Under the pieces are notes generated by a model, which saw only the letters and a list, made by a program, of their open reading frames with translations, was not told the origin of the DNA and made no database searches. The translations under genes were made by a program, and so were the position numbers. A DNA stretch of 64,000 bases from Trinickia dabaoshanensis (GTDB lineage: Bacteria > Pseudomonadota > Gammaproteobacteria > Burkholderiales > Burkholderiaceae). Positions 46,555-55,973 of the stretch are shown one piece after another. The stretch is from positions 1 to 64,000 of the forward strand of contig NZ_PNYA01000016.1 of assembly GCF_002879885.1 (NCBI RefSeq), given 5' to 3'. Each line of letters opens with the position of its first letter. Position 1 is the stretch's first letter.

Positions 46555-47259
46555 TCATAACCCTAAACTGGCAAGCAGATCGTCGACATCGGCTTGCCCT
46601 TGCATCACGCCAGGTTTGTTTTCCGGATCGATTTGCGGGCCGTTTTTCAGTGTTTCCGGCGAATTCGAACTCGCTAACGCAGCCGCGTTCGCGGCAAACT
46701 GTTCGCGTCGCTCAGGCGATATGTGCTCGAGCAGCACCGCGAGCAGTTGCTGCTCGATCAAGAGCACGATGTCCATGAGCTTCTTGATGACCTGACCGGT
46801 CAGATCCTGAAAACCCTGGGCCATCAAAATCTCGAGCAAGTGCTGGTTGGTTGCCGCACTCGCTTCCGGAACGCGCCTGCCCACGAATGCGTGCGTGTCG
46901 CTGATCAATTCGCGTATGTCCGTTCGGTCGCCCGCCGCATCGAAGTACCCGGACCATCGCGTCTCGAGCGCAACGGCCTCCTGCTCCAGCGTTTGCTGAA
47001 GCGGCGTGGCCAGTTCAACAGCGGCGAGGACACGCTCCGCGGCTTGTTCCATCATCGTCACGACGTACCTCAGCCGATCCCGCGCGTCAGGCACGGCTTG
47101 CGCGGCGTGCTCGATCTTCCGATCAAGGCCGAGGCCGCTCATCGAATCGAGCAGCGTGCGGGTCAGGTGCCCGACGTGAGCGAGAATGCGGTCCGAGGAA
47201 GTCACAGCCGTTATCGACTCGAGTCCGGCCGCGTGAAGGAAGGCGTTATCGTGCTCCAA
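46555..47259 (-). CDS. cheZ: Chemotaxis phosphatase CheZ
   Basis: 234 residues. The catalytic region AQGFQDLTGQVIKKLMDIV contains the Asp and Gln that drive CheY-P hydrolysis. The C-terminal LLASLGL is the CheY-binding peptide. It uses a TTG start 1 nt after the cheY stop (TAGATTG), behind an AGGGGGG stretch, so it is coupled to cheY. No flagellar or che genes surround it. Confidence 0.85.
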   Translation of the reverse strand: MEHDNAFLHAAGLESITAVTSSDRILAHVGHLTRTLLDSMSGLGLDRKIEHAAQAVPDARDRLRYVVTMMEQAAERVLAAVELATPLQQTLEQEAVALETRWSGYFDAAGDRTDIRELISDTHAFVGRRVPEASAATNQHLLEILMAQGFQDLTGQVIKKLMDIVLLIEQQLLAVLLEHISPERREQFAANAAALASSNSPETLKNGPQIDPENKPGVMQGQADVDDLLASLGL

Positions 47260-47260
47260 T

Positions 47261-47659
47261 CTACCCCCCTACGTTCGCCAGCTTTTCGAGAACCTTGTTC
47301 AGCTTCTCGTCGAGCGTCGCAGCGGTGAATGGCTTGACGACGTATCCATTCGCTCCGGCCTGCGCAGCTGCAATGACGTTTTCCTTTTTCGCCTCGGCGG
47401 TGACCATCAGCACCGGGAGCGCCGACAGCGTCGCATCGGCGCGGATCGACTTCAGCATCTCAAGCCCATCCATGTTTGGCATGTTCCAGTCCGACACCAC
47501 GAAATCGAAGCCGCCGGCGCGTAGTTTCCCAAGCGCGACAGCCCCGTCCTCCGCCTCTTCGATGTTGTTGTAACCGAGTTCCTTCAGCAGGGTTCGTACG
47601 ATCCGCCGCATGGTCGGAAAATCGTCGACCACCAGAATCCTCATCTCCTTGCTCATCAA
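47261..47659 (-). CDS. cheY: Chemotaxis response regulator CheY
   Basis: 132 residues, a stand-alone receiver domain. Asp12, Asp13 and the phosphorylated Asp57 (SDWNMP), Thr87 and Lys109 (VKPF) match the E. coli CheY positions exactly. It directs flagellar switching. The start is ATG 47659 or the adjacent ATG 47656. Confidence 0.92.
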   Translation of the reverse strand: MMSKEMRILVVDDFPTMRRIVRTLLKELGYNNIEEAEDGAVALGKLRAGGFDFVVSDWNMPNMDGLEMLKSIRADATLSALPVLMVTAEAKKENVIAAAQAGANGYVVKPFTAATLDEKLNKVLEKLANVGG

Positions 47660-47762
47660 GGTCCCTATTCATGTATCAGCCCGTCAGTCGCGGGGCACTA
47701 TTTCTCAAGCCACACAACGTCGGCAGACAAGTCCAACGATGGTTCCGTTTCGTCGGAGCCGG

Positions 47763-48068
47763 TTAACCGTCGTACTGGACGGTCCATCCCTTCTTCGCGT
47801 GTCCATCGACCGACTTATCGAAGCCCGCGTCGAGCTTCCAGGTCCAGTTCGGAGCAGGCATCTGCGCGCCATCACGTACCAATGCCTCGATCTGTTGCTG
47901 CGCCTGATCTCGGTCGGCAAAAAATTTGAGGGAGCCGTACACCACGTTGTAAAGCGGTAGGGAGGGGTCCACCATAAAAATGCGTACCGTGACGCCTGGA
48001 ACCACCGTATAAATCGTGCTTGATCCCAGCGATCCCGGAAACCGGATCGGGTCCATTTGCGAAACCAT
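47763..48068 (-). CDS. Small hypothetical protein
   Basis: 101 residues, no signal peptide. It begins with polar MVSQMDPIRF and has a VVPGVTVRIFMVDP strand pair and Trp-rich C-terminus (NWTWKLDAGF, GWTVQYDG). No family recognised. Weak GGGG ribosome site 10-13 nt upstream. Confidence 0.45.
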   Translation of the reverse strand: MVSQMDPIRFPGSLGSSTIYTVVPGVTVRIFMVDPSLPLYNVVYGSLKFFADRDQAQQQIEALVRDGAQMPAPNWTWKLDAGFDKSVDGHAKKGWTVQYDG

Positions 48069-48264
48069 TAAGGTCTATCCCCAATTTTTGCGGTCATCAA
48101 TGGTGGCAGGCCAATCCGAACGCTTTCCTCAGATGAACTCAGAGGAAAACGGATCGATGGCTCGGCTAGCCTCGCCACCTGTTCAGGTAATAACGGCCTG
48201 GAAAAGGCAAACTGAACCCCTGCCGACCGGCGACATCGAGGGTGGTGTGCTGCGGTTTAATGGT

Positions 48265-49140
48265 TTATTTCGATGGCGCTAGATTTTCCACACCACTCGT
48301 CGAACGAGCCAGGCAGACTTCGCCGAGGTAAACACTGTCGTCCAACTCGCATTCACACGAAGCAGTCCCCTGCTCGTGCCGGATCTCGACCCGGTAGCGG
48401 CCGCTGCCCTTTGCCAAGCCGCCAAACCGGATATCGCCAAAACCGTCCGAAACGGTTTCCGCCAATTTGCTATCGCCGCGATACAACGTGGCCACGGCGC
48501 CGGCGACGCACTCGATCACGCCGCCCACGCGAGCGCTTACGCTTAAGCCGATGAAGCAGGTCTCCCACCGATCGAGCGCGCTGTACCACACGCGCGGCTT
48601 CGTGCCGAATTTCGCTTGGAGCACTCTGAGCCCCTCGCGCCGCGCCCTCTCGGCCATCGCCGCGTCGTCGAGCTTTACCGCTTCGAACACCTCGGTCGGG
48701 CACGACTGCTGACAACGCGGATGCGGCCACCCCTGATCGAGCAGGTGAGCGTCGAAGACCCAGATCTGAGGCAATTTCAGTTCGTCGTTCCAAACGATCG
48801 CCTTATAGGGGCACGCCTTCACGATGTCCTTTCGCCCCCGCGCCTTCTCCGGGTCGATCACGACGATGCCGTCGGCGCGCTTGCGAATGGCATCGCCGCC
48901 CACTCGCATACACGGCGCTTCGTCGCAGTGATTGCACATGACCGGGAGATAAGTGGTCTCGACCATATGCGCCCCCCCTTGGACGCGACGAAGGATGCGG
49001 ATGGGGCTTTCGGCGCTCGTGGCCGCCGGCGCCGCATAGCCCGGAAAGTCATTGCCGACGTGTTCATCGCGGGCGGCAATGACGCAGTTTTGACAGTTCT
49101 CGCAACGCCCGACATGAACGATTAGGTTCCACTTGTTCAT
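48265..49140 (-). CDS. Iron-sulphur subunit of a transhydroxylase-like molybdenum enzyme
   Basis: 291 residues. Four Cys groups (CENCQNC at 13-19, CNHCDEAPC, ACPYKA, CQQSC) fit three [4Fe-4S] clusters. The last ~75 residues form a Cna_B-like beta domain (GVIECVAGAVATLYRG ... YRVEIRHEQG). This two-part layout is known for the small subunit of pyrogallol-phloroglucinol transhydroxylase from Pelobacter acidigallici. The ATG at 49140 follows GAGGATTTGAG. It is 10 nt after the Mo subunit gene, last in the operon, and supplies electrons or structural support to that subunit. Confidence 0.85.
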   Translation of the reverse strand: MNKWNLIVHVGRCENCQNCVIAARDEHVGNDFPGYAAPAATSAESPIRILRRVQGGAHMVETTYLPVMCNHCDEAPCMRVGGDAIRKRADGIVVIDPEKARGRKDIVKACPYKAIVWNDELKLPQIWVFDAHLLDQGWPHPRCQQSCPTEVFEAVKLDDAAMAERARREGLRVLQAKFGTKPRVWYSALDRWETCFIGLSVSARVGGVIECVAGAVATLYRGDSKLAETVSDGFGDIRFGGLAKGSGRYRVEIRHEQGTASCECELDDSVYLGEVCLARSTSGVENLAPSK

Positions 49141-49150
49141 TCTCAAATCC

Positions 49151-52132
49151 TCACGCTGCGCGGCCGAGCAAGAAGGCGTCGGCGCCTCGCCACTTTTCCA
49201 CCTGGACCAGACAAGAGTTCGGGCTCATGCTGCTGGTGCCGGCCGTTTGGGGCCGGTCGGGTGTCAGGATATTCATGCATCCGCCGATTTCGACCTGCTC
49301 GCCCTCGATCTCGACAAGCTGGAATTCGGCGCTCGCCTCGTACGACTTGACCACTCCCGCGTTGACGAGCGCGGAAACGTCGGCGGCGCAGATCACGGCG
49401 CCGCGATCGTTATGCACTTTGACGAGGTCTCGATGAGCAATGCCGCGCGTGGCGGCGTCGATGGGGCTCAGCCTCAATAACCAAAAGCGGTGGCCACCGA
49501 TCAATGCGCGATGATCTTCGATGCTGTTCACCGCCGAATTTTTTCCGTCGCAATGCGTATGAAAGCTGTAACGGCTATGCGTGGCGATCAACTGCAACGG
49601 ATAACGCCGGGCAAGTTCCGAACGCAGCCCCTCCCACGACGGAATGTATCGATTCAGCGGCGGCCGCTCGGGGTTGTCGGCGGTGTGCCGCTTGAGCAAT
49701 TCCGGCACGAATTCGAACTTACCGCTCGGCGTCTGCAACCCGACGCCGAATTTTTCCGCGTACTGGGACGGTAACGGATGCGGCTCGTGCAAGTCCTTGC
49801 GTCGACCCTGCGCAAACCAACGCATGTCGACCGGATGACGCAACTCGGGCTTCTCGGGCGGCACGACGAAGTAGCCCTTCCGGCAGAAAGCGCGCCACGA
49901 CACGTGATCGGGCAGATCCGACGAGTCGAACACCCGCTTGACCCAGTTCAGCTCCGAGCCCCCTTCCGTGAACACGCCGCCTAAGCCGAGCCGCGTCAGT
50001 ACCGCGGTGAAAATGTCGTAGTCGGAGCGCGACTCCCCCAACGGTTCGATGCACTTGTGCTGCAGCGTGATGACACGATGATTGACCGTCCCGAATCCAT
50101 GGTGCGCGTAGCCGCCTGAATTCGCCCACTCGCCGATATCCCAGCGCTCCAATGCGGTACATGCGGGCAGGATGACGTCGGCGAACTGCGCCTCGCCCTC
50201 CATCCAGACCGACTGGTTGACGACGCATTCGATGCTGGGATGCCGATACGCCTGCGTCCAGCGCCCCGAATTCGTCACGGTGCTAAATGCCGACCCGCCG
50301 TAGCGATAGATCATGTGAATCGGCGAGTAACCGGGCATGGGATATTCGAACGGCGCGAATTGCGCCTCCTGGGACATCCCGTCCCAGAGATAGCCTTTGG
50401 CATGGCCATCGATGATGGCATCGGGCAATTGCTGCCGCGGCACCATCTGCTTGACCGGGTTCATCGTCAAGATGTGCGGCATGCGCTGATAGTTGTTGAC
50501 CGCATTGCCCGTCCAGGCGAGGTCGCCGGAAATGCCGCCGTCCGCGTAGCCCGGGAAGTAGAAATGCAGATCGTGCGGCGCCCCGACTTCGAGACAGCCG
50601 AAGTTCACACCCGGTTTGCCCCATCCCTGCATGGCCATCATCATGACCATGCAGCGCGCCCATTGCGCGCCGGTCGCGCCGCGACCGGCTCCGCCAAATC
50701 CAGTGCCGGTCATGCCCGCGGCAAGATGAACCTTCTTGTTGCCCCAGAGACGAGCCAACGCGCGAACGTCCTTTGCGGGCACGCCTGTTTCCGATTCTTG
50801 CCACTCGGGCGTCTTGGGGATGCCGTCGGTTTCGCCGAGCAGATAGTCCCGCCACGCATCGAACCCCGTCGTCCGGGTTGCCACATAGTCTTTGTCGTAC
50901 AAGCCCTCGATGGCCCACACATACATGATCGCCGTCGCCAACGCGGCATCGGTTTGCGGGCGAATCGGAATCCAGCGGCCGCCCAGCAACTGGGCGGTGG
51001 GGTTGCAGTGAGGGTCGATATGGACGAACTCGATTCCCAGTTCCTTTGCCCATAAGCGGCGCGGCGTGCCCTCGAAGCCGGCATAAGCGCCATTGGTACT
51101 CTCGGGATCGCATGACCAGAACACGATCATCTCGGCTTCCTCGAGGGCATCCTGCACGCCGCCATACCCCGCCGGCACGCCGATGCGCATCGAATTGCCG
51201 AAGTGATGCGTGGCGCCCCAGTACCACCCTTCCCAGCTATCCGGATTGGCGGCCACGCGGGTGAAGCCGATCAAGTTGGAAAAGCGCGTCAACGCGCTCA
51301 GGTAGTAACCCACGTTGCCCCACTGATGGTGGGACGACATAGGAAACGTAATCGACCCGGGTCCGTGAACGCGCTTTTGTCGATTGATCTCCTTGGCCAC
51401 GATGTCGAGCGCTTCATCCCAAGTGATGCGCACATAACCGGATGTCCCCCGGTTCTGCGGATTGCGTTCGCCATCGGGATCGAAGTCGACCCGCTTCATC
51501 GGATAAAGAATGCGTTTGTCCGAGTAGACGAGCGATTTGAGCGTCAATGCGTGCGGCGCCACCAATGCACGACGCGGCGGAGCGAAACGCCGTCCGCGTG
51601 CCTCGATCACCCAGCTCGCGGCATCCGAATCGTCGAATTCGATCGGTGTCACGCGAACGATGCGGCCATCCTTGACGTAGACGAACAGCGGCCCGCCGTT
51701 GGTGCAGGTGGTGTAGCGGCACGTACCGTCACGCATCGGCGTGCCCATCGGCAGACCCACGGTCTGCATCATGGCGAGCGTTTGCATGAACCAAACCAGC
51801 AGCTCGTCCTCACCCTCGGCTATCACCTTGAAGTTCTTCGCGGCGTGGATGATCTCGCCCTGGTCCGGATCGGGCGAGAGGAACTTCAAAGCCGTGGCGA
51901 CATCCTTGAAGGCTAGGCGCACGTCCGGGCGCAACGGTTTGCCGCGGCGCGATCGAATGCGGCCGTTTTTAATCTCGATCGCGCGGCCGATACTTTCATC
52001 CATCAACCCGATCCAGGCAACGAGATTTCGCTCGCCTAGCCGGTCGCGATAAACGGGGAAACGGCGCGCCGTCAAGGCGAGCACCTTGGGCAGCGCGAAA
52101 AGGATGGTCTTGAGAGCCTGTCGTTTCATCAT
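49151..52132 (-). CDS. Transhydroxylase-like molybdopterin catalytic subunit with N-terminal SCP2-like domain
   Basis: 993 residues. Residues ~20-125 look like a SCP2 sterol-carrier domain (IKNGRI, DVRLAFKDVATALKFLSPDP, FKVIAEGEDELLVWFMQTL). The rest (from ~135) is a DMSO-reductase-family enzyme lacking the N-terminal [4Fe-4S] Cys motif, as in transhydroxylase. SSHHQWGN (His268) and NPDSWEGW (Ser299, expected Mo ligand) have the same 31-residue spacing that I recall for His144 and Ser175 of the P. acidigallici enzyme. FYFPGYADGG (Tyr529) corresponds to its Tyr404. No Tat signal, so cytoplasmic. Likely reaction: hydroxylation or transhydroxylation of a phenolic ring; resorcinol or dihydroxybenzoate hydroxylase is the alternative. 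The SCP2 part may bring a hydrophobic substrate. Confidence 0.85.
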   Translation of the reverse strand: MMKRQALKTILFALPKVLALTARRFPVYRDRLGERNLVAWIGLMDESIGRAIEIKNGRIRSRRGKPLRPDVRLAFKDVATALKFLSPDPDQGEIIHAAKNFKVIAEGEDELLVWFMQTLAMMQTVGLPMGTPMRDGTCRYTTCTNGGPLFVYVKDGRIVRVTPIEFDDSDAASWVIEARGRRFAPPRRALVAPHALTLKSLVYSDKRILYPMKRVDFDPDGERNPQNRGTSGYVRITWDEALDIVAKEINRQKRVHGPGSITFPMSSHHQWGNVGYYLSALTRFSNLIGFTRVAANPDSWEGWYWGATHHFGNSMRIGVPAGYGGVQDALEEAEMIVFWSCDPESTNGAYAGFEGTPRRLWAKELGIEFVHIDPHCNPTAQLLGGRWIPIRPQTDAALATAIMYVWAIEGLYDKDYVATRTTGFDAWRDYLLGETDGIPKTPEWQESETGVPAKDVRALARLWGNKKVHLAAGMTGTGFGGAGRGATGAQWARCMVMMMAMQGWGKPGVNFGCLEVGAPHDLHFYFPGYADGGISGDLAWTGNAVNNYQRMPHILTMNPVKQMVPRQQLPDAIIDGHAKGYLWDGMSQEAQFAPFEYPMPGYSPIHMIYRYGGSAFSTVTNSGRWTQAYRHPSIECVVNQSVWMEGEAQFADVILPACTALERWDIGEWANSGGYAHHGFGTVNHRVITLQHKCIEPLGESRSDYDIFTAVLTRLGLGGVFTEGGSELNWVKRVFDSSDLPDHVSWRAFCRKGYFVVPPEKPELRHPVDMRWFAQGRRKDLHEPHPLPSQYAEKFGVGLQTPSGKFEFVPELLKRHTADNPERPPLNRYIPSWEGLRSELARRYPLQLIATHSRYSFHTHCDGKNSAVNSIEDHRALIGGHRFWLLRLSPIDAATRGIAHRDLVKVHNDRGAVICAADVSALVNAGVVKSYEASAEFQLVEIEGEQVEIGGCMNILTPDRPQTAGTSSMSPNSCLVQVEKWRGADAFLLGRAA

Positions 52133-52147
52133 TCGGGCCAGCAGGCA

Positions 52148-52888
52148 TTAAAACGTATAGGCGACGTTCAAGAACGCACTGAGCGGATAGAGCCGCAGCG
52201 TCGATTTGGACACGATCTGCGTTCCAGCGGCGGTTTGCCCATATAGCGTCAACTTCGTTTTCACCGGGATGTAATTGAGCGTGGCGCCGACAGACCAGTG
52301 CTTGCTGATTGCGTAGTTCGCGCCCACCTCGAATACCGGATTCCACGACGAGCTCAGCGTCGCGTGCGCCGAACCGCCGGGGCCGAAGCTGTCGGTAATG
52401 AATTGGCTGTTGGTTGCCCGCACTTGCGTGAACCACGTGTAGTTCACGCCCAACCCGACGAACGGACGAAACTTCGCTGCTGCGGCAAACAAGTGATATC
52501 GAAGCACCAACGCCGGCGGCATGGGCCGGGTCGAGCCCAAGGTGCCGTACTGCTGCAGCGTGCCGTCGCCCACCAGGTTCACCTTCAGCGGCAAACCGAA
52601 GAGCATGGCCGCGCCGATATGGTCCGTCACGTAGTATTCGGTCGTGATCCCCATCGTATCGGTCGACGTCGCATGCGCCCCGCTACCGGCCATTTCTCGA
52701 TCGACCTCGATTCCGCCCACGCTCTGCACGACCAAAGGCGTTGCGTTGCCTTGAGGCGCGACGTGCAGCCAACCCGCCGACACGGTGGTGCTACCGGCCG
52801 ACTGGGCCAAGGCATGGTGGCTCAGTGCCGCCGATCCTATGCATAACGCCGCGCCGACCGTGCGACTGACTCGATGGTGATACTTCAT
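52148..52888 (-). CDS. OmpW-family outer-membrane porin
   Basis: 246 residues. Signal peptide (cut near HALAQ, residue 29) and eight alternating strands; Gly/Tyr-rich segments and the final aromatic residue (NVAYTF) are typical of outer-membrane barrels. OmpW-type barrels pass hydrophobic molecules, fitting an aromatic substrate. The start follows a strong GGAGGAGAC. It lies 15 nt upstream of the Mo subunit gene. Confidence 0.85.
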   Translation of the reverse strand: MKYHHRVSRTVGAALCIGSAALSHHALAQSAGSTTVSAGWLHVAPQGNATPLVVQSVGGIEVDREMAGSGAHATSTDTMGITTEYYVTDHIGAAMLFGLPLKVNLVGDGTLQQYGTLGSTRPMPPALVLRYHLFAAAAKFRPFVGLGVNYTWFTQVRATNSQFITDSFGPGGSAHATLSSSWNPVFEVGANYAISKHWSVGATLNYIPVKTKLTLYGQTAAGTQIVSKSTLRLYPLSAFLNVAYTF

Positions 52889-53009
52889 GTCTCCTCCTTT
52901 TGGATCATTCAAATAGTGATCGAGTGCATCCGATTTTTGTTCGTAGTCCTAACTTATTGGACCGTTCTTCCATCTCGTAGAGATGGATCGGATGAACCGC
53001 GCGAAGTCT

Positions 53010-54986
53010 CTACATGTCTCGTGTGGCTTCCCCGGCCGCCAGAATCGAAAACACGAACGGAAAGCGGCCCAGCACCGAAGCCGCTGTCGACTCCGTTGCC
53101 CCGTTCGGAAGCTCGATCTGCAACACGGTGCCGCGCAAAGAATCCTGGACGGCGCGCACGGATGCCCCGTCGATCCCGGAGTCGGCTAGCGCGGAAAGCA
53201 CTGCGTCCACCGTCTCCCGACGCTTGAGCTCGGGCTTGAATATCTTGCCGACCCCGGTCAACGGCATCGCCTCGATGATTCGGATGCGCTTGGGCAGCGC
53301 AGCCCGCTCGCCGATTTCGCTTCGTATGAATTCCGCGAGATCGGCTTCCGACACCGTCGCTCCCGGCTTGAGCTGGACGTACGCGATCGGCAATTCTCCA
53401 GCGTGGGCGTCGGGACGTCCGACCGCCGCGGCAACCTGCACGGCCGGGTGGCGATGTAGCGGCTCCTCGATCGTGGCGGGATCGATATTGTGGCCGCCCC
53501 GTATGATCAAGTCCTTCTTACGGCCCGTGAGCCAGAAATACCCGTCGGCATCGCACCGCCCCAAGTCGCCCGTGTTGAACCAGCGTTTCCCGTCCCCTTG
53601 TTCAATCCAGATGCCTTCGTTGTGATGGGGTTGCACGTATCCCGCGAAGACATTGGGACCCGAGATCACGAGCAGGCCGACCTCGTCGGTGACGCAGTCA
53701 CGCAAATAGCTGCCGCCGCCATCGAGAACGACGGCCTTCATCTCTTGCCCCGGAATCCGGAGCCCGATCGACCCCACCCGGCGCTCGCCGAGAGGCGGGT
53801 TCACACTGCTCACGCACGTTCCCTCGGTCAGCCCATAGGCTTCGAGAATTCGGATGCCGGTGCGCGCCTGGAAACCGCGAAACACTTCGACGGGCATCGG
53901 CGCCGCGCCGCACAAGCCGTATTCGAGCGAGCCGATGTCGTGGCCGTCGATCGGAACGTCGAGCAGCGAAGCGTAAAGCGTCGGGACGCCGCTGAAGAAG
54001 TTGATGCGGTGCGCCTCGATGATCTCCCAGAAGCGCGTGACGACGCCCTCGCCCCGGTATCCCTGCGGCGTCCCCAGCACGACGTGGGCGCCCTTCGAGA
54101 AAGGCAGCAGCCCGGTTGCCATCACCGCGTTGACGTGAAAGAGCGGAAGGCCGCAAAAGATCGTCTTTCCCGGGCCCATCCCGTCGCCGAAGAATTCCGA
54201 TGTGCTCCATGCGTTGGCGACTTCGTTCCCATGCCGGCGCATGGCGATCTTCGGCAGCCCGGTCGTTCCGCCCGTGCTGAACAGCGAAGAGACGTCGTCG
54301 CGAGCAAATCGACGCTCGCTCAGCAGCGCCGTACCCGATTCGCGCTCGATCAAGCTAGCGAAATCGTGCAACTGGATCGCAGCGGGAACGGCCGCGCGCA
54401 GCCCGCCCTCGCCGTGCAATCGGCTCACCTCGCCGCGTGCGAACATGCGCGCGGCGAACTTGATTTCATCCGGCACGCGATCGGCCAAATTGACCAACAC
54501 GAGATGTTCGAGCGCGGGCAAGCGATCCAGCACGGCTTGGATTTTTTGCCAAAGATCCGTTTGCGGAAACGGAGCAAGCGTGGCCAGCACCGTGGCGCCG
54601 GCCGCATTCAGCAACTCGGCGATCGATTCGCCTTCGAGCAAGGGATTGACGGCACACGTGATGCCCGCGGCTTGACCACCCCAAATGACGAAATGCGTCT
54701 CCGGCAAGTTGGGCAACACGTATGCGATCACGGACTGGGACGTTAGCCCAAGCCGGGTGAAAGCGTTCGCGGTTCGCGTGATGTCGCGAACCAATTCGCC
54801 GTAGGTCCAGCACTCGGCTTGACGATGAGCGTCGGCGCTCATAAAAAACGAAAGCGCCGGCGCGGATGGATCGATCGCAGCGCCACGGCAAATCATCTCG
54901 TAGGTGCTGACAGGCAGGTCCTCGGGCATGCCTCGCGCCTCGATCGCCAGGATGTCGTTCCGGTTCGCGATCCCTTGCGCGGTCAT
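53010..54986 (-). CDS. AMP-forming acyl-CoA synthetase
   Basis: 658 residues. The P-loop FSTGGTTGLPKIAMRRHGNE, the AYGLTEGTC motif and WFNTGDLGRCDADGYFWLTGRKKDLIIRGGHNI (hinge and lid) are all present, with catalytic Lys in TGVGKIFKPELK. It would activate a carboxylate (fatty or aromatic acid) to its CoA thioester with ATP. It overlaps the FAH-family gene by 4 nt. The extra ~60 C-terminal residues beyond the normal end are unusual. Confidence 0.88.
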   Translation of the reverse strand: MTAQGIANRNDILAIEARGMPEDLPVSTYEMICRGAAIDPSAPALSFFMSADAHRQAECWTYGELVRDITRTANAFTRLGLTSQSVIAYVLPNLPETHFVIWGGQAAGITCAVNPLLEGESIAELLNAAGATVLATLAPFPQTDLWQKIQAVLDRLPALEHLVLVNLADRVPDEIKFAARMFARGEVSRLHGEGGLRAAVPAAIQLHDFASLIERESGTALLSERRFARDDVSSLFSTGGTTGLPKIAMRRHGNEVANAWSTSEFFGDGMGPGKTIFCGLPLFHVNAVMATGLLPFSKGAHVVLGTPQGYRGEGVVTRFWEIIEAHRINFFSGVPTLYASLLDVPIDGHDIGSLEYGLCGAAPMPVEVFRGFQARTGIRILEAYGLTEGTCVSSVNPPLGERRVGSIGLRIPGQEMKAVVLDGGGSYLRDCVTDEVGLLVISGPNVFAGYVQPHHNEGIWIEQGDGKRWFNTGDLGRCDADGYFWLTGRKKDLIIRGGHNIDPATIEEPLHRHPAVQVAAAVGRPDAHAGELPIAYVQLKPGATVSEADLAEFIRSEIGERAALPKRIRIIEAMPLTGVGKIFKPELKRRETVDAVLSALADSGIDGASVRAVQDSLRGTVLQIELPNGATESTAASVLGRFPFVFSILAAGEATRDM

Positions 54987-55939
54987 GATGCTTCATCCAC
55001 GACTTGGTTGCGTTGCACGCCAAGATCGATCGACCCATCACGGCTCGCGATCCGCGCTTCCACTGTGTCGCCCGCGCGCAGATACTCTGTCCTGGCGGCC
55101 TGGATCTCCATGAACATCTTCCATTTGGTTTCTTCCGACAGCGCCGCCGCAAGGCGCTGTTTCATCGGCGACGGAACGGACAGCGCGCAGCCCGCCGGCG
55201 TGCCCGTGGAAAGCAGATCCCCGACGTGCAGATCGTGAACGCCGGAAAGCTCGCTCAGGGTTTCCGCGGGGCCGTAAACGAGATTGGCCGTCGAGTCCTT
55301 TTGCCGAACGGCGCCGTTGACGGTAAGCGTCAGTTCGAGGTCGCCGAGCTTGGCCACGTCGGCCTTGTTCAGCAGGCAAAGATACGGGCCGATGGGCCCG
55401 AACGTGCGGTAGCTCTTGCCCTTGTAGAACTGCATCTGCGGGATCTGGACGTCGCGCGCGGAGTAATCGTTCACGATGACCGCTCCCGCGACGTACTCGT
55501 GTAAATCCGCATCGGCGATCACGCGGCGCGACGTAATGTTCTTCTTGAGCACGAGACCCAGTTCGATTTCGTAATCGAGGAACCGGACATGCGAGGGCTT
55601 CACGACGGGCGAATCCGCGGCGACGATGCAACTCGTCGCCTTCGTGAAGATCATGTTGAATTTCTTCACATCCGGGTCCATGCCGGATTCGATCATATGC
55701 TGACGGTAGTTCGCGCCTTGGCAGATGAACTGCTGATTCGCCGTCACGGGCGAGAGCCATTGCACGATCGATTCGGGAATGGTCGGACCTTCGAGCTCGA
55801 CCAGACGCTCGACCGGATTCGCGGCGATGAACTCCGCCGTCGTGGCGAACTCGCCGGGAATGGGCGTGATGGCGCCGTTTTTTACCACGCCCCATCGAGC
55901 GCGGCCTTCGTGCTGGTAATGCAGAACATGCAGTGACAT
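54983..55939 (-). CDS. Fumarylacetoacetate hydrolase family protein
   Basis: 318 residues. The FAH fold with metal site DYEIELGLVL, the following VIVNDYSARDVQ and the late GDLLSTGTPAGC. Members hydrolyse or decarboxylate ring-fission products of aromatics (2-hydroxyhepta-2,4-diene-1,7-dioate type). It follows the dioxygenase gene by 34 nt, so it should act on that enzyme's product. Confidence 0.88.
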   Translation of the reverse strand: MSLHVLHYQHEGRARWGVVKNGAITPIPGEFATTAEFIAANPVERLVELEGPTIPESIVQWLSPVTANQQFICQGANYRQHMIESGMDPDVKKFNMIFTKATSCIVAADSPVVKPSHVRFLDYEIELGLVLKKNITSRRVIADADLHEYVAGAVIVNDYSARDVQIPQMQFYKGKSYRTFGPIGPYLCLLNKADVAKLGDLELTLTVNGAVRQKDSTANLVYGPAETLSELSGVHDLHVGDLLSTGTPAGCALSVPSPMKQRLAAALSEETKWKMFMEIQAARTEYLRAGDTVEARIASRDGSIDLGVQRNQVVDEAS

Positions 55940-55973
55940 GGTTTCGAGTCTCTATCGTTCGGAAAGCGGAGGG

